Positions 1 through 12,059 of a DNA stretch of 64,000 bases are shown piece by piece (the stretch's first letter is position 1; each line of letters starts with the position of its first letter). Made by a program: the position numbers and the translations under genes. The stretch is from Panorpa germanica (Eukaryota > Arthropoda > Insecta > Mecoptera > Panorpidae). The stretch is from positions 19,928,207 through 19,992,206 of the forward strand of contig OY783208.1 of NCBI GenBank assembly GCA_963678705.1, given 5' to 3'. Below the pieces are notes generated by a model. It was not told where the DNA came from, did no database searches, and was given only the letters and a program-made list of their open reading frames with translations.

Positions 1-3000
1 TTTTGATACAAAATCTACTAATGAAAATGACGTCGGTGCGTCATATAAACTTTTATCATGTTCAATTACTTTATTGTTTATGATAATTTTATTTTTAATT
101 ATTTCTAAATAATTTTCGTATGTGACATCCATTGTATCAGCCTGAAGTGAGTATACGCGGCTTAGAGCATCTACGTGTGGAATCAAACTACCTGGTCTAT
201 ATATTACTTCGTAATTATATTCTTCTAGTTTTATCCGCCAACGCATAAGTCTAGAACTGGGGTCCTTAATACTCATTAACCAAGTCAAGGCTTGATGGTC
301 TGTTACGATACTAAAAAACTTTCCATAGAGATAGGGTCTAAAATGAGCAACAGCCCATACTACTGCTAATAACTCACGTTCAGTAGTTGTGTAATTTTGT
401 TGTGCCTTATTTAGAGTTCTTGAAGCATATGCTATTGGGTGGCTTTCCTTAATAGTACCTTGTGAAAGGACTGCACCTATAGCATATTTACTTGCATCCG
501 TGGTTACAACGAAATTTTTACTAAAGTCCGGGTATTGCAAAACAGGTGATATGGTTAATTTATTTTTTAAAGTTTTAAATGATTCGTCGCACTGGTGTGA
601 CCATTCTAACACTTTAACATTACTGTTTGCTGCATTATATAGTGGTTTGGCTATCTCTGCGTAATGCGGTATATGCCGACGATAATAGCCTGACATACCC
701 AAAAATGTTTTAATTTGTTTAGGATTGTTTGGAATGGGGAAATTCTTTATTGCTTCTACTTTAGAAGGATCTGGTAGAATACCCGTTTCATTAATAACGT
801 GACCTAAATAAATCAAATCTTTATGTAGAAAGTTACATTTGGATGGTTGGAGCTTCAAATTATGTTCCCGTAATTTAGAAAAAACGTTTTTTAATCTTTG
901 GTTGTGCTCAGAAATGTTTTTTCCAAAAATGACTACATCGTCCAAATAGATTAAGCAATCTATTCCTTGCAAACCTGTGAGAACATGAGACATAAGTCTC
1001 TGAAACATGGGGGGTGCTCCTTTAAGTCCGAATGGCATTCTTACAAATTGATAGTGTTTAAAGTTCGCACTAAATGCTGTTTTCTCTTTATCTTCGGGAA
1101 GCATAGGGACCTGGTGAAAACCGCTTGCTAAGTCAAGGGTAGAGAAAAATTTTGCACCACTAAGTTGGTCCAGTATATCATGTATAAGAGGCAAAGGATA
1201 GGCGTCACTTGTTGTCTGCTCGTTAAGTTTACGGAAATCGACTACTACGCGGAATTGTTTGTTACCTAACGCATCTGGTTTTTTAGGTACTACTAATAGA
1301 GGTGCGTTATAGGGTGAGTCGCTTTCTTCAATGATGTTGTTGACCAACAGTTCCTGAATATGCTTCTCTACAATCTCTTTTTGCGCATGGGGCAATCTAT
1401 ACGGTTTAACGTTAACGGGTTTAGAAGAATTAATCTTTATCTTATGACTTAATGCGCTCGTACAAGATAACTTGCCTCCCGGTAAAAAAAATATGTCATT
1501 AAAGCTGTTACAGATTTCTATTAATTCTGTTACTAATTCTGAATTGACATGTGAAAGATTTAAATTGTTTAATAAAAGTTCCTTACGGTTGTTAGGACTT
1601 GATTTTGAAAAATGGTAAATACTAAATTGATCTATCGGTATGATATTCGGTTTGAAATTACCAAGTACTATATTTTTTATTGAAGAATTTATTATTGATA
1701 TATAGAAAATATTTTTGACGGGCTTGATTAATGCATTAGCTAAAAAAACTTCAGGTAGCAATTCCCTGGCTACACAAACTCCTACTGTAGAACCTGACAT
1801 AGGAATTATCTTCCTCGTACGTGCTGGTAAAACAATATTGTTTATATTTATTAGTGGAAGCTCGATTATTTTGCCACGCTCTGAGAATTGTACACTGTTC
1901 ATTTCTAGATTAATTACTGCCTTTAGTTTTCGTAAAATATCTAACCCTATAATTCCATCGTGTTCAATGGGGAAATCTTCTGACACAACCTGTAGAGTTT
2001 GTTTCGACTTATTACTATCTAAAATTATAGAAGTTTGCAGTGAACCTAAAGTATAAGGCGTGCCTTCAGAAATACCCTTCAATAGAATTTTAGATTTATT
2101 ATTAATTCTGATATTGTTATTTAGAATATTTTGTTTAATCAAGGAGATTTGAGAACCAGTATCTAATAAAAATGATACGGTTTTAGCTTTGGCTGCGACT
2201 ATCTTGAATTGGACAGTGTCAGCTGTTTGCTTAGCCTTAACATTTTTATTTTTACTGTCAAAACTTAGAATAACATTAGTATTTTGTAAATTACCCGTAT
2301 TGATCTCATCAAAATCATAAAAAGAACATAATTCATTATTTGAATTGTGTTGTGTCTTGTTAGTAAAAGATGCTTGGGAACCATCAGATATAAGATGTTT
2401 CGATCTTTAACAACAAGTAGAAGGTTCTGATAAAATTGTGGCCTCCCTACAAGTATTAACTTGAGCAATAGGGTTAACCGTATCTAGATTTTCCTTCTTT
2501 ATAAAACAATACTTTTCTATATGGCCACTTTTCTTACAATGGTTACAGAACAAATTTTTAGTTTTTGTTTCGACCTTGTTAGGAATTTGCTTGCTTGAAA
2601 CTGGTTTACTACTAGAATTAGGAACGCTTGAATATGTTTTAACTTTAATATGCCTTCTTCTTTCTAGATTGCGCCACCGTCTCTCCAGAAACTCCGTAAA
2701 TTCATTTAAGGTTGGTAATTCAGAACTATTTCTGTTTTCCCATTCCTTCGACGAATTAAAATCTAATTTGGTCTTTAAAATATGTATTAACATAAAATCT
2801 GAATGATTAGAATATATCCCCAATTCGGTTAATGCTCTAATCGATTCATTAATTTCATCTAGAAATTTTTTGATATTGATTTCGGACTCTAAACGTATAA
2901 CATTGTAGTTTATTAAATTGTTTAAACAGGTTTCAATAAGTGCTACCTTGTTATCATAACGTTTACAAAGGATGTTCCAAACAATTTCGTAATTATCATT

Positions 3001-3540
3001 TGTTAAAGGATAATTCTTTATGAGTTTGAGTGGTTCTCCTGTCAAATTTAATTTTAAATAGTGCATTTTTTCAATGCTTGATAATTTACTATTATTACGA
3101 ATTAAATTTGTAAATAATTCCATAAAACTTTGCCAATTAATATATTCTCCATCAAAAACAGTTAGTTGCATTGGACTTAAGTTTAAATTTCTTATTGAAT
3201 CTATGCTTTTTGAGTCATCCACAATATGTGTATCATCCTCAAATGTTTGCTTATAATTCAACAAGTAAATAAGGGTGTCGTCGTAAATACTTTCAACTTC
3301 CATAGACTTACTAACGATAGCCGAAGCTTCTTCATTTTTTAGAGTTGGAAGCAGTGCTTGTACGATACTATTATATTTAACCCAAGCTTTGTCTAAGTTT
3401 TTGATTTTTAATTCAACGATAGTTAAGGATGTTGATTGGACTTCTAGATTTTTTGAAAACTCATTGATTAGATTGATTGTATTCTCAACTAATGTGAGGG
3501 AATGAACGTTCGGTGCCATAGTACTTAATTAAAGTTATAT
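1..3540 (-). mobile_element. Gypsy-type LTR retrotransposon, gag and pol part, runs off left edge
   Basis: On the minus strand the gag region lies at about 3520-2400 and carries a region resembling DUF1759 plus one zinc knuckle (CNHC...H....C). It is followed by protease (LLDTGSQ near 2170), reverse transcriptase (VVVDFRKLNE near 1240; YLDDVVIFG near 935) and RNase H (TDASKYAIGAVLSQ near 490; ERELLAVVWAV near 360). The RT and RNase H order and motifs are of Gypsy/Metaviridae type. Integrase and the 3' LTR would lie beyond position 1. The 5' LTR should lie to the right of 3540 but cannot be bounded without its partner. I saw no obvious break in the part present. Treated as an old element copy of undetermined age. 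Confidence 0.85.
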
Positions 3541-3828
3541 ATAATATACAGACTAAAGATTATTTTGTACCAATAAACGACTCTCCGAAAAATAGGATTC
3601 TGACAAGGAAAAATTGTTAGCGAAAACAGTAACTCACTGGAAATTTCCGATGGGGCTCAGACGTTGCAGTTGTAACAGGAAGGTAGTCTCTCTGATTGAA
3701 CAGACTGCTATCTAACTGCTTCAGCTCTTTACTTCTCCTTTTCAAAATTCTCTCTCGTTCAAAAATGTTGTTCTAAAAAATATTAAACATCAATTAGTAT
3801 AATTGTGGAAACAATTATAAAAAAATAT

Positions 3829-4085
3829 TATAGTAAATATGCAAAAGTATTGGATATAATACTAAAAAAAATTAATAGCTTCAATGACAAACAATGATGC
3901 TACAAAAAAGTTAGGTTATAGCAAATATTCAAAAGTATTGAATATAATACTAAAAAAAAATTATAACCACGTTAATAATGATGCTAATAAAAAATACTTG
4001 GATTATAGCAAATATTCAAAAGTACTGAATATAATACTAAAAAAAAATGATAGCTTCATTAATAACGTTGCTATATAAAAAAATA
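3829..4085. repeat. Tandem repeat, about three copies of an 87-88 bp unit
   Basis: Units begin at 3829, 3917 and 4004, each opening with TATAG(T/C)AAATAT followed by an AAAAGTA(T/C)TG and ATAATACTAAAAAAA core. The second and third copies are closest. They lie just upstream of the Gypsy gag in its own orientation, so they may belong to its LTR or leader. A short open frame across them is a by-product of the repeat. Confidence 0.75.
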
Positions 4086-4223
4086 CAATTATCAATTTAT
4101 AGTAATAATTATATACAAAAAAAAAAGATACTGTTCTATTATACTTAAAGATTTTCTTATCAGTGATTATGATCTATACACAGCTGTGTGCGGAATTCTG
4201 CAAGCGACCAACATCGATTTAGA

Positions 4224-4643
4224 TTATTCCATGTGTTTTAGAAGCATCCATCCATTCGCGGGGGAGGGCAAAAGATTTCTTTTTCCAGGTTCAGCTGGCT
4301 GTAGTTTTGCATCCGCCGATACTTGTAGAAAATTATGTGAAATACAGATGAAATGACGTTCTAGCTCGTACTTTTCGGCAATTTTGGAAATAATCGATCG
4401 GCGTAGTGGTATCCAGATTAATTGATCTGCATCCAGGTGTAGAATATATAGAAAAAATTTTGGGCGTACCTCTTGGATATTCATGTGTAGGAATATCTCT
4501 TCAAGCCTCACATCTGACACCAATGTTGTAAAAATGAAGTCGTATTGTCGTTCTAGAAGGAGATTACTCAGCTTGCTAATACATTCCGCAGGGATGCTAG
4601 TTTCTGGTAGTAGATTCTTCTTATGACGATTTCCAACAACCAA
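4224..4643 (-). CDS. Orphan open frame of 139 codons, unrecognised
   Basis: An open frame starting MVVGNRHKKN and ending GWMLLKHME. I recognise no family, signal peptide or membrane segment. Base composition is less AT-rich than the flanks, which is the main reason to list it. An overlapping frame (4568-4774, -) runs into its start, so this could be a decayed exon, part of the neighbouring Gypsy element's LTR or leader, or chance. There is no convincing splice site or start context. Confidence 0.2.
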   Translation of the reverse strand: MVVGNRHKKNLLPETSIPAECISKLSNLLLERQYDFIFTTLVSDVRLEEIFLHMNIQEVRPKFFLYILHLDADQLIWIPLRRSIISKIAEKYELERHFICISHNFLQVSADAKLQPAEPGKRNLLPSPANGWMLLKHME

Positions 4644-4774
4644 TTACAGTAGATAAGAATTAACTCTTTTAAGATGATTAACAGGATTCTTGTTAAGACG
4701 GTGTATTGTTGCAATTTGAGAATACTTGAGCGGTCTAAAGTATAACCTCGTTGCAACATACGACGGTTGAACAA

Positions 4775-7640
4775 TTAGTATCTTTTAAATACTATTAATA
4801 CAAACACTTTTATTAAAATATATCATTTATTCGTTGTAATATTATATCTGCATACTTAATTACAATAGTATTTTATTAGATTAATAAAGATGTCAGATAT
4901 AAAACAAAATGTAATTCTTAGTGTTATAATTTGATTAATAGTTAAAACGTGCTTACAGTTGAATACTTTGATGTTACAATTGGAGTTATTGTACGAACGA
5001 AGTTACAATTCGTAATGCTTTGAGGCTCAGTTTAAGACTCGGATGAGACCTTTGATAAAACTGGCGTTTTGACTAGCGTACAAATTGGTATATTAACAAT
5101 TTATTTCACATCACATAACGCCAATACTGGGTTACCAGTATTAAAACAATATAAATCTCCACAGACCAGAGACAATATTTATAAGCGCTAAACTTAAACA
5201 ATTATTCATTACAATATTAATACTAATACAAAAACTGTTGACATAATATAATTCTTATGTAATAATTAACATTTAATATTATTAAAATAAAAGGTAAGTG
5301 CGACATATGCGTACTTACAACAGTATCGTTAATTTTAAAAACTACTGCATCCATTGAAAAATAACTTTTCTGTCTTTGAAGCATATTCATATGTATTAGG
5401 ATCTGCGTTAATAAATACTACCATTTCTTAAGGGGATCGTCTCTTAGGATTTAATATAAATCGTGTCTTCGTATTATATATTTTCTATCAATGTATTAAA
5501 TAAAGTAAAATGTATTAAATAAAGAAAAATAAAAGGTTTTGTAATGCAAAAATTTTAAAAATATGTATGCAACTAGTATAATTTAATTCCTAACAAGTAC
5601 CAATTTTTACAATGTTTAAGGTGGTTTATTGTGCCCTTGAGATTATAATATTAAAAATTTGAACATATGAATTTAAAGGTTTAACCTTACCCTTGAATAC
5701 TTTATTATCTTTGATAATTTTCGACTCAAAATACCAATTCGAAAATGTATTAAACTAAGTCATATTTTTGAATTATTTTATGCAATAAATCACTCGCCAG
5801 CATTAGGATGCGGTGAAGAATCGGGCATGGGGTTAATGGTGGGAGTAATTAATTGTCAGAGGCAGTTTAAGATGCTGACTTGTATGCATGTGTGCATATT
5901 GTTTGTGCGTATGTGTGTAGCATATCTGGAGTATGTTATGCTGTATGGTGTATGTTATCTCTCTATTTTATCAATAACATTTACAGGCTCTAAACTAATA
6001 TCGTTCTGAGTTAGTTGAGAATATGGAAAGGCTTACATCTTAGTATTCAATATATTGTTTGCTGCATATAATAGGCATTTTTTCGTTTGAGGTTTATTTT
6101 GTGTTTCATTTATAATATTTAGCAATGCCAAGACGTGGTAATAAAACAAGACTATATTTGACTACAAGGAGAAAGAATATTTACAAAGACGGTAAGAAAA
6201 TGTTTTATTGTAGTGAACACTTGTAATATAGTGAACGTATGTTATTTGTTTTAGGCGAAATATGAAAATTATAGGTTCAATTCCTTCAATATCTGTAGCT
6301 GGAACGAACAATCAATTCACAGCTTCCAATATTATTTATTCTGAAGGTGCGTCTAAATTCACTTTTATTTGTTCCACTCTACATAGAAGTTAATTTAGGT
6401 TAAGTTAGCTTGTATATAATAATGTATATAACTTTTAATGTAGTTTACCATTAATATAATTTACCAAAAAAGGTCAATTGTATTATGAACTAATTTCTTT
6501 TATTCAATATTTGAAAACTTAATTATAAGATATGTGACTTTTCTAATTTCTTTGTAAATGAATATTAAAGTTCATTTTTGTCATTATTTCAACGTTTATT
6601 TTTCATCTGGCAAGAGTGTTACTGCTAGGTTGAAGAAATTAAAATAGTGACGTCAGACTTTTTGACGTATGACGTATTTTTTATTCCTGTAATTTTTATT
6701 TTTTATATCTGTGTATTTAATTAAATAAATAGTTGCATATTTATAGCTCTGATAATTAAGAAATACAGAATGAAATACTAGAAAATAATAACTAAAAATG
6801 GAGTTATAAAAATAGTTTTAATTCTAAGTATAATATAGCAACATGTTGTTTGTGATTTTAAGGTAAGAAAAAAAAATCAGTTGCTAAAGAAGTATAATAT
6901 CCGATAAAGAAATATAAATAACAACACATTTTTATCTCATAAAGTTAAGTGTGTTTTGTTTTGCATAATATAAGAATGTTTAGGACATTGTATTGCTGAT
7001 ACATTTATAAATAAAACATCTATAATAATAGCCAGATGTAGGCAATAATAAGTCATTAAACATGTTACTATTTTCATACATTTTATTCTGATAGTAATAC
7101 TTTTCTATCTATTACCTATAATAACACCTGTCATTTACTCTTAAAACTACATACTTATAATAAGGAACTGTTTCTAATGTGTGCTTGTTGATACTATTAT
7201 AAAGAGATGATTATAATAATTTAATTTTTATATTTGTTGTCATCACATTTAAATATTTTAAAATTACATTTTCTTTCTAATATGATATTTATAGACTTTA
7301 AAATTAATAAGGCTAGAATTAATTCTTAACGAATAAATAATATTGCCTTCTCCTTGGCTTTTAAATATTTGTAAGAATCACTTTTTATCATCTTTATTTA
7401 ATTAAATTAAACAGGTTAGCTTCGTATTGACTTTTGACAAAATCAAAATATTTTCTTGTGCAAATTTGTAAATCCAAAGATTTGTTTAAACGTTACTATT
7501 TCGTAATAAATAGTTATGTTCTTTTTTGTATAGTTTAATATTTCTTTTTTATGTGCAACCAATGTGCATATTATTAAATATTAGTTTGTTAGTGTTTTAT
7601 TTTATATGCTTTTGGATAATATTAAACATATTCTCTTTTA
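4775..7640. other. AT-rich intergenic stretch, no gene supported
   Basis: Very AT-rich sequence with only short open frames. A 23-codon frame starting MPRRGNKTRL at 6125 ends near a GTAAG donor-like site, and a TTTTAG acceptor-like site lies near 6254. These might be 5' untranslated exons of the THAP gene downstream, but joining them gives an immediate stop, so no coding claim is made. Confidence 0.5.
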
Positions 7641-7660
7641 TTTCAGCGAACATTTTAAAA

Positions 7661-8889
7661 ATGGATGAGAATAAATTGCATCAAATTAAATTGGAAGTTG
7701 ATGAGAATCCAAATGAAATGATTAAATTTGTAGATCCTGAAAGAATCAAAAATGAGGACTCATTATGTGTTGAATTCAAAGTAGAAATCAAAGAAGAACC
7801 AGAAGACAGTTCAGATGAAATAGAACTTAATACACATGAGAATTTTGATTATATATCCAGTGAAAACTCATCTCTTGCTGATGATACTTTTGGTAGGCAG
7901 TCTACTAACATCATTCCTTTTAGAACTTGCTTTGTACCTAAGTGTACAAATACTACAAATAAAACACCAGATAAAAATTTCATTCATGTTCCTCTTATTA
8001 CGGAAGTAAGAAATGCCTGGTTTCAAGTTGCACGTAGGATTATTCCAAATTCAGATAAAAGTAATTATTTTTGTTGTGAGGATCATTTTAACGTAAGTAT
8101 GTTTACATATGAGTATGAATTTAAGATATTTTATTACTAAATGTACCGTTCAAAAGCCAATGCGATTAGGTCTATAAACAACAATTGTTTTTAAAATTTT
8201 GTCTTTATTAATTTGATCAAGAAAGCACACAGTCTTTTTTTAAGGTGTAGGTTTTATAATAGAACAAAATATATAACTAAATATACAAAAGAACATGTAA
8301 ATATTTATGAAAACCGTAGTAATGTTTCAAAAACAACCTTCAGGAAAAATGTGAGCAGTTCAGAAGCCAAAGTAATTTAGTTCATAAAACAAAATATTGA
8401 AAAACTTGTTTAATAATCGAGTTTTTATTACAAAGTCTGCGTAAAAAATGATAAAAATTGAATGTAATTCCAAGATCTTACACAAATTTTCATGATTGGA
8501 AAAGAATATGGTTATTTTAACTTAAAAAAGTAAATGTGTTGTTCAATTCTTATTGTTAGGTATTTTAAAATGGTCAATAAAAAAGAAGACTACATCGTGT
8601 TGCCTTCTGAACAGCTAAAATATTTTTAACAAGCTTTGTACCTTATGTTTATTTATTATATTTTATATTTATTAATTTTAGTTGGAAGAAGATGCAGAAA
8701 ATTATATGAAACATAAATTAACAGGCTGCTCAATACGAATGAAAAAAGATGTAGTACCACATATTTTTGATTGTCAACAAAGTCGTAAACGTTCTAGATC
8801 TCCACCTAGTCCACTTTCTGAGACATTAAACAGAAAACGTTTGGTTAAAGATGCTAAGGAAGAAAACCATAAAAATATTTCTCAAACAG
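7661..8889 (+). CDS. THAP-domain zinc-finger protein, two coding exons visible
   Basis: Exon A is preceded by a TTTATTTCAG acceptor (ending 7646) and runs from ATG at 7661 to 8092, 144 codons, ending at GTAAGT. Exon B starts after TTTTAG at 8682 and ends at 8889 before GTAATG. The A-B junction is in phase 0. Residues 1-75 form an acidic module with IKLEVD, FKVEIKEEPED and SSDE, closely like the N-terminus of the nearby C2H2 family. A THAP (C2CH) DNA-binding domain follows: CFVPKC near residue 90, a central W, CCEDHF near 140, and across the junction NLEEDAENYM and a Pro-containing VVPHIF box. A basic KRKRSR-like stretch follows, probably a nuclear signal. The family binds DNA as transcription regulators or transposase-derived proteins. 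Exon B ends in phase 1, so more coding sequence is expected downstream. Confidence 0.8.
8384..8652 (+). repeat. Direct repeat copy 1 (about 270 bp), in THAP intron
   Basis: This stretch lies in the intron between the two THAP exons. It is repeated almost unchanged at 9467-9735, including the run from ATATTGAAAAACTTG through GTACCTTATGTTT. Confidence 0.85.
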
Positions 8890-9466
8890 GTAATGTTGAA
8901 CTTAGACACGTACAACTATATCCTTTCTTTTACGGTTCTTCTGATAAATATTATCTTTTTTTTTGCTTTCCACTGAGAAAAGCTGAAGTTAGCATGTCAG
9001 TTACATTACTCGATTTGAATAAAATATATAATCAATATAAAATTATTATTAAATTATACAGACTTCGAAGTAAGAGAATTCTAATTCCTAATATTGAAGT
9101 TTGCTTAAATAATGCGAAAACAAAACGTAACGTATGATAGAAAATAGATAAGCAGAGAGTTCATTGTAGAAGGAAATACCTGGTGCAATATCTCAGTAAA
9201 CTCTTTAGTCTTGAAGAATGCATATATTCTAAAAATGTATTAGTTAGACATATGCAGAAAGAACGTCAGCGTAAGGGGCTTATGAACCATTGTTAAATTT
9301 CTGTATATTGACAAAGTTGCTTACTAGTACCTCAATTGTACAATTATTTTTTTTAATAAGTCCTTATATTTCGGAGATATTAACAGTTAAAAGTCATTTT
9401 GTGTTTTAATTGTAACCAGGGATTCAACGTTATAGAAAATGTCAATGCATTGTTTGTCATAAAACA

Positions 9467-9735
9467 AAACAAAATATTGAAAAACTTGTTTAATAATCGA
9501 GTTTTTATTACAAAGTTTGCGTAAAAAATGATAAAAATTGAATGTAATTCCAAGATCTTATATTAATTTTCATGATTGGAAAGGAATATGGTTATTTTAA
9601 CTTAAAAAAGTAAATGTGTTGTTCAATTCTTATTATTTTAGGTATTTTAAAATGGTCAATTAAAAAGAAGACTACATCGTGTTGCCTTCTGACCAGTTAA
9701 AATATTTTTAAGAAGCTCTGTACCTTATGTTTAAT
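9467..9735 (+). repeat. Direct repeat copy 2 (about 270 bp)
   Basis: Second copy of the 8384-8652 sequence with a few substitutions and short indels. It is flanked on both sides (9300-9460 and 9750-9840) by diverged sequence resembling the inner part of the GGGCTTG MITE family, which suggests an old element spread the unit. Confidence 0.85.
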
Positions 9736-9999
9736 ATCTTTATTTTTTAACAGTATTATTAACAGTTAAAAATCATTTTGTCTTTTTAATAATAACCTGG
9801 GATTCAACGTTATACAAAATGTCAATGCATTGTTTGTCACGTTCGCTGATTTTAAATCTTTTTATAAAATAGAAACGCATACGAGAGTGTGTGTCTGTGA
9901 AGGCATTATACAGCACGTTTTTTACAGTATCTGAATTTTAATTTTATGTTCGATAAATTTTTATATGTTATGGATTCACGCTTTCTTGTACTTTTATAT

Positions 10000-10077
10000 T
10001 TGCATCGAAGAGCTCAACGGCTTTGTCATTGGCATAACAGGAGGTCTTGGGTTTATCCTATCAATCGTTGTTGCTAA
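10000..10077 (+). pseudogene. Short transposase-like relic, PIF/Harbinger-type
   Basis: A 25-codon open stretch includes NRRSWVYPIN, which resembles the conserved WVhP motif near the start of PIF/Harbinger (HARBI1-like) nucleases. It is too short to be a gene. With the fragments at 11462-11611 and 11894-12052 it may be the remains of one DNA transposon. The assignment is by motif memory only. Confidence 0.3.
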
Positions 10078-10294
10078 AGTTGCTTAGAAAGTACGAAACG
10101 TATAATCAAAAGATATTCTTTTAGTGACTGTTTTTTATCAAACAAAGGATATATCCTTGGCAAAACGAATATATTTAGTTATAACACGAAATTTCATTTA
10201 CTTATCTTACATTTACTTATATAAAATTAATAAAAGAGTATAATGTAGAATTTGCTTTATCGTTTAAATTGTGTCATCATGTTCACGAACGTAA

Positions 10295-10590
10295 TGGGCT
10301 TGTGTCCTCATTTTTTAGTGGTCGATTTTTCAATTGTTGATTGAAATTGAAGTTAATAAATGTGTATTGGCGTGTCTGTTTTATTAAATATCTAAATATT
10401 GACGGAGATATAGCAATTAAAAGTTTGAATTGTAGTTTTAGCGCTAGAAATGGTCGGCCATATTTTTATGACATGAAATGCATTTTAACGTCAGTTGTTT
10501 GTTGAGTAGGTCAGTGCTGTGGTACTGTTTTGTAGCTGTTGGTAGTCAAATAATCAAGTCAAATCAAAGAAGAATAATTTTTTTTTTATT
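10295..10590 (+). repeat. GGGCTTG MITE, partial copy
   Basis: Begins with the terminal GGGCTTGTGTCCTCATTTT and follows the family consensus through AGCGCTAGAAATGGTCGGCC and GTAGGTCAGTGCTGTGG. It stops after the ATCAAAGAA segment, so only about half of the roughly 600-620 bp element remains. Confidence 0.85.
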
Positions 10591-10594
10591 TCAG

Positions 10595-10692
10595 GTCCAG
10601 AACCGGAAATACTTGTTTGTGCCCAGGGTTCTACAAATATTGCCGCAATTAAATACTTTAAGGCCCGGTTTTATGGTTTGTCTTACTACTGA
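10595..10692 (+). other. Possible terminal exon of the THAP gene
   Basis: A TTTATTTCAG acceptor ends at 10594. Read in the phase left by the preceding THAP exon, the sequence gives about 32 residues starting GPEPEILVCAQG and ending GLSYY before TGA. The acceptor sits exactly where a MITE copy is truncated, so it may come from the MITE edge. No family match is claimed. Confidence 0.25.
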
Positions 10693-10924
10693 ACTAAATA
10701 GCTAACCCCCGAATTAAACGAAAAATGTGTTTTATCATCAAGGATTAACGCTAACTCGGAACTAAAATCGCGGAGTAACAAATCCCGTCATAAATCTATA
10801 TGATAACCCGCAATAAGTGTGCAACAGAGATAAAATATCATGCTCTCTCAGTCAGTTCAGTTGTCATTATACAGCATTATTCAGGTTATAATATTAATAA
10901 ATTAAATTGTTCATTATTAAATAC

Positions 10925-11100
10925 AGCTACACCTTTTGTTTTTCACTTTGTAAAAAAACTACTGCATTTTTATATGTTTTATTGTGCTTATTGTATTCTC
11001 AAAACATGTCAAAATCACTACGTAATAATTATTTTACCACTTTTAATTAATAAATATGAGATATTGAGGGTTAAAGTTGAAATTTCAAAATTAATTGACA
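10925..11100 (+). repeat. Partial copy of the CTACACCTTTTG foldback family
   Basis: Carries AGCTACACCTTTTG, then ACTACTGCATTTT, AAAACATGT and CACTACGTAATA in the order seen in the fold-back elements near 54.3-55.0 and 56.7 kb. Only one arm is recognisable. Confidence 0.55.
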
Positions 11101-11159
11101 GATTCTTTGCTTAATACTGGCTTATTTAGATTTAAACCAAATCACTTAGTTAGGTTTCG

Positions 11160-11450
11160 TACCGTATGGTTTAAAAATTTAATAATTTATATACTGGTAA
11201 TATTTAAAAAAAAATCCAAATTTTGAAAAAAAGTTGGTCAAATAACGCATGAATTGAAAATATTTTTTATTTTGATAAAAAAAATATATTTTCTTAGTCA
11301 GTTTGTATGAAAAATTAATTGTTATTATTTGTAAAATTAAATAGGACGAGTTTATTTATTATTTCAATTTAAAAATGGAATTAAATTTTGACATGAAATT
11401 CAAGCCACACACAAAAAACAGACGTCGCTTGCGACGGGGGTAAAAGCTAG
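11160..11450 (+). mobile_element. Helitron-type 3' end (CTAG), fragment
   Basis: The right end shows a short hairpin (GTCGC TT GCGAC) and then GGGGGTAAAAGCTAG followed by T, the expected Helitron 3' structure with insertion before T. The same sequence occurs inverted at 62899 onward. The left boundary is not defined. It abuts the coding relic at 11462. Confidence 0.6.
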
Positions 11451-11461
11451 TATAGCTATAA

Positions 11462-11611
11462 TGGAGAAAGAACAAGAGCCATCCAGAAACAAGAGTGTCC
11501 CTTGCAAGAGCTATTTCCGAAGAAAATATTCCTCCTAGTGTTGAAGATATTGGAAGCAGAAATGCATTCATTTCCTATTTTCGTGATTTAATTAGAAACA
11601 GTTTTACCTAA
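11462..11611 (+). pseudogene. Coding relic, 49 codons, possible transposase C-terminus
   Basis: An open stretch beginning WRKNKSHPETRV and ending RDLIRNSFT before TAA, with plausible protein composition. It starts directly after the Helitron 3' end, so its upstream part was cut off. The position and the opposed reading relic at 11894-12052 suit a PIF/Harbinger element (nuclease plus partner protein), but I cannot confirm the family. Confidence 0.3.
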
Positions 11612-11893
11612 TTAAATCAATTAATATATAATGATTATATTATTATCTAATATATAAATATATACGAGTATATTTTTTATACGATGCTTTATTAGGGATT
11701 AATTTTACATTTTAAAACATAGCACAGATACCCTTAATAATCTTAATAAACTGTTCTTTAATTTTTTTCTTGTTCTACAAAAGTGTTTTGCTGCTAATTT
11801 CCCAGAATCATTTTTCACAGCCACATACGAGAATTTAAGTTCAAGGTTTTCCTTATACCTCTGAAAGAGGCTTCTTCTAATATTTATTTTGCT

Positions 11894-12052
11894 TTATTTA
11901 TATGAAATACTTGCAATAATATTAGACAATTGGTTTAATACTTTAATTCTGGAAGTGACTACATCCGCTTTCGTGTTTAAAACACTTTCTTTAAAATTTT
12001 CCACCACATCACTTAGGGCTTGGCAATCCTCAATAGAAAAATTAACTTTGCC
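11894..12052 (-). pseudogene. Coding relic, 52 codons, possible partner protein of a DNA transposon
   Basis: Minus-strand open stretch starting GKVNFSIEDCQALSD and ending SNIIASISYK before TAA. It looks helical with heptad-like hydrophobics. It converges with the relic at 11462-11611, as in PIF/Harbinger elements that carry a second DNA-binding ORF. Family not established. Confidence 0.25.
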
Positions 12053-12059
12053 TTAGTAA

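Noticed and set aside
5827-6009. 60-codon plus frame (MGLMVGVINCQ)
   Set aside because: Hydrophobic TG-rich sequence without splice or start context; no family recognised.
6125-6350. Mini-exon pair starting MPRRGNKTRL
   Set aside because: Joining across the plausible splice sites gives a stop after 25 residues. It could be 5' untranslated sequence of the THAP gene, but nothing proves it.
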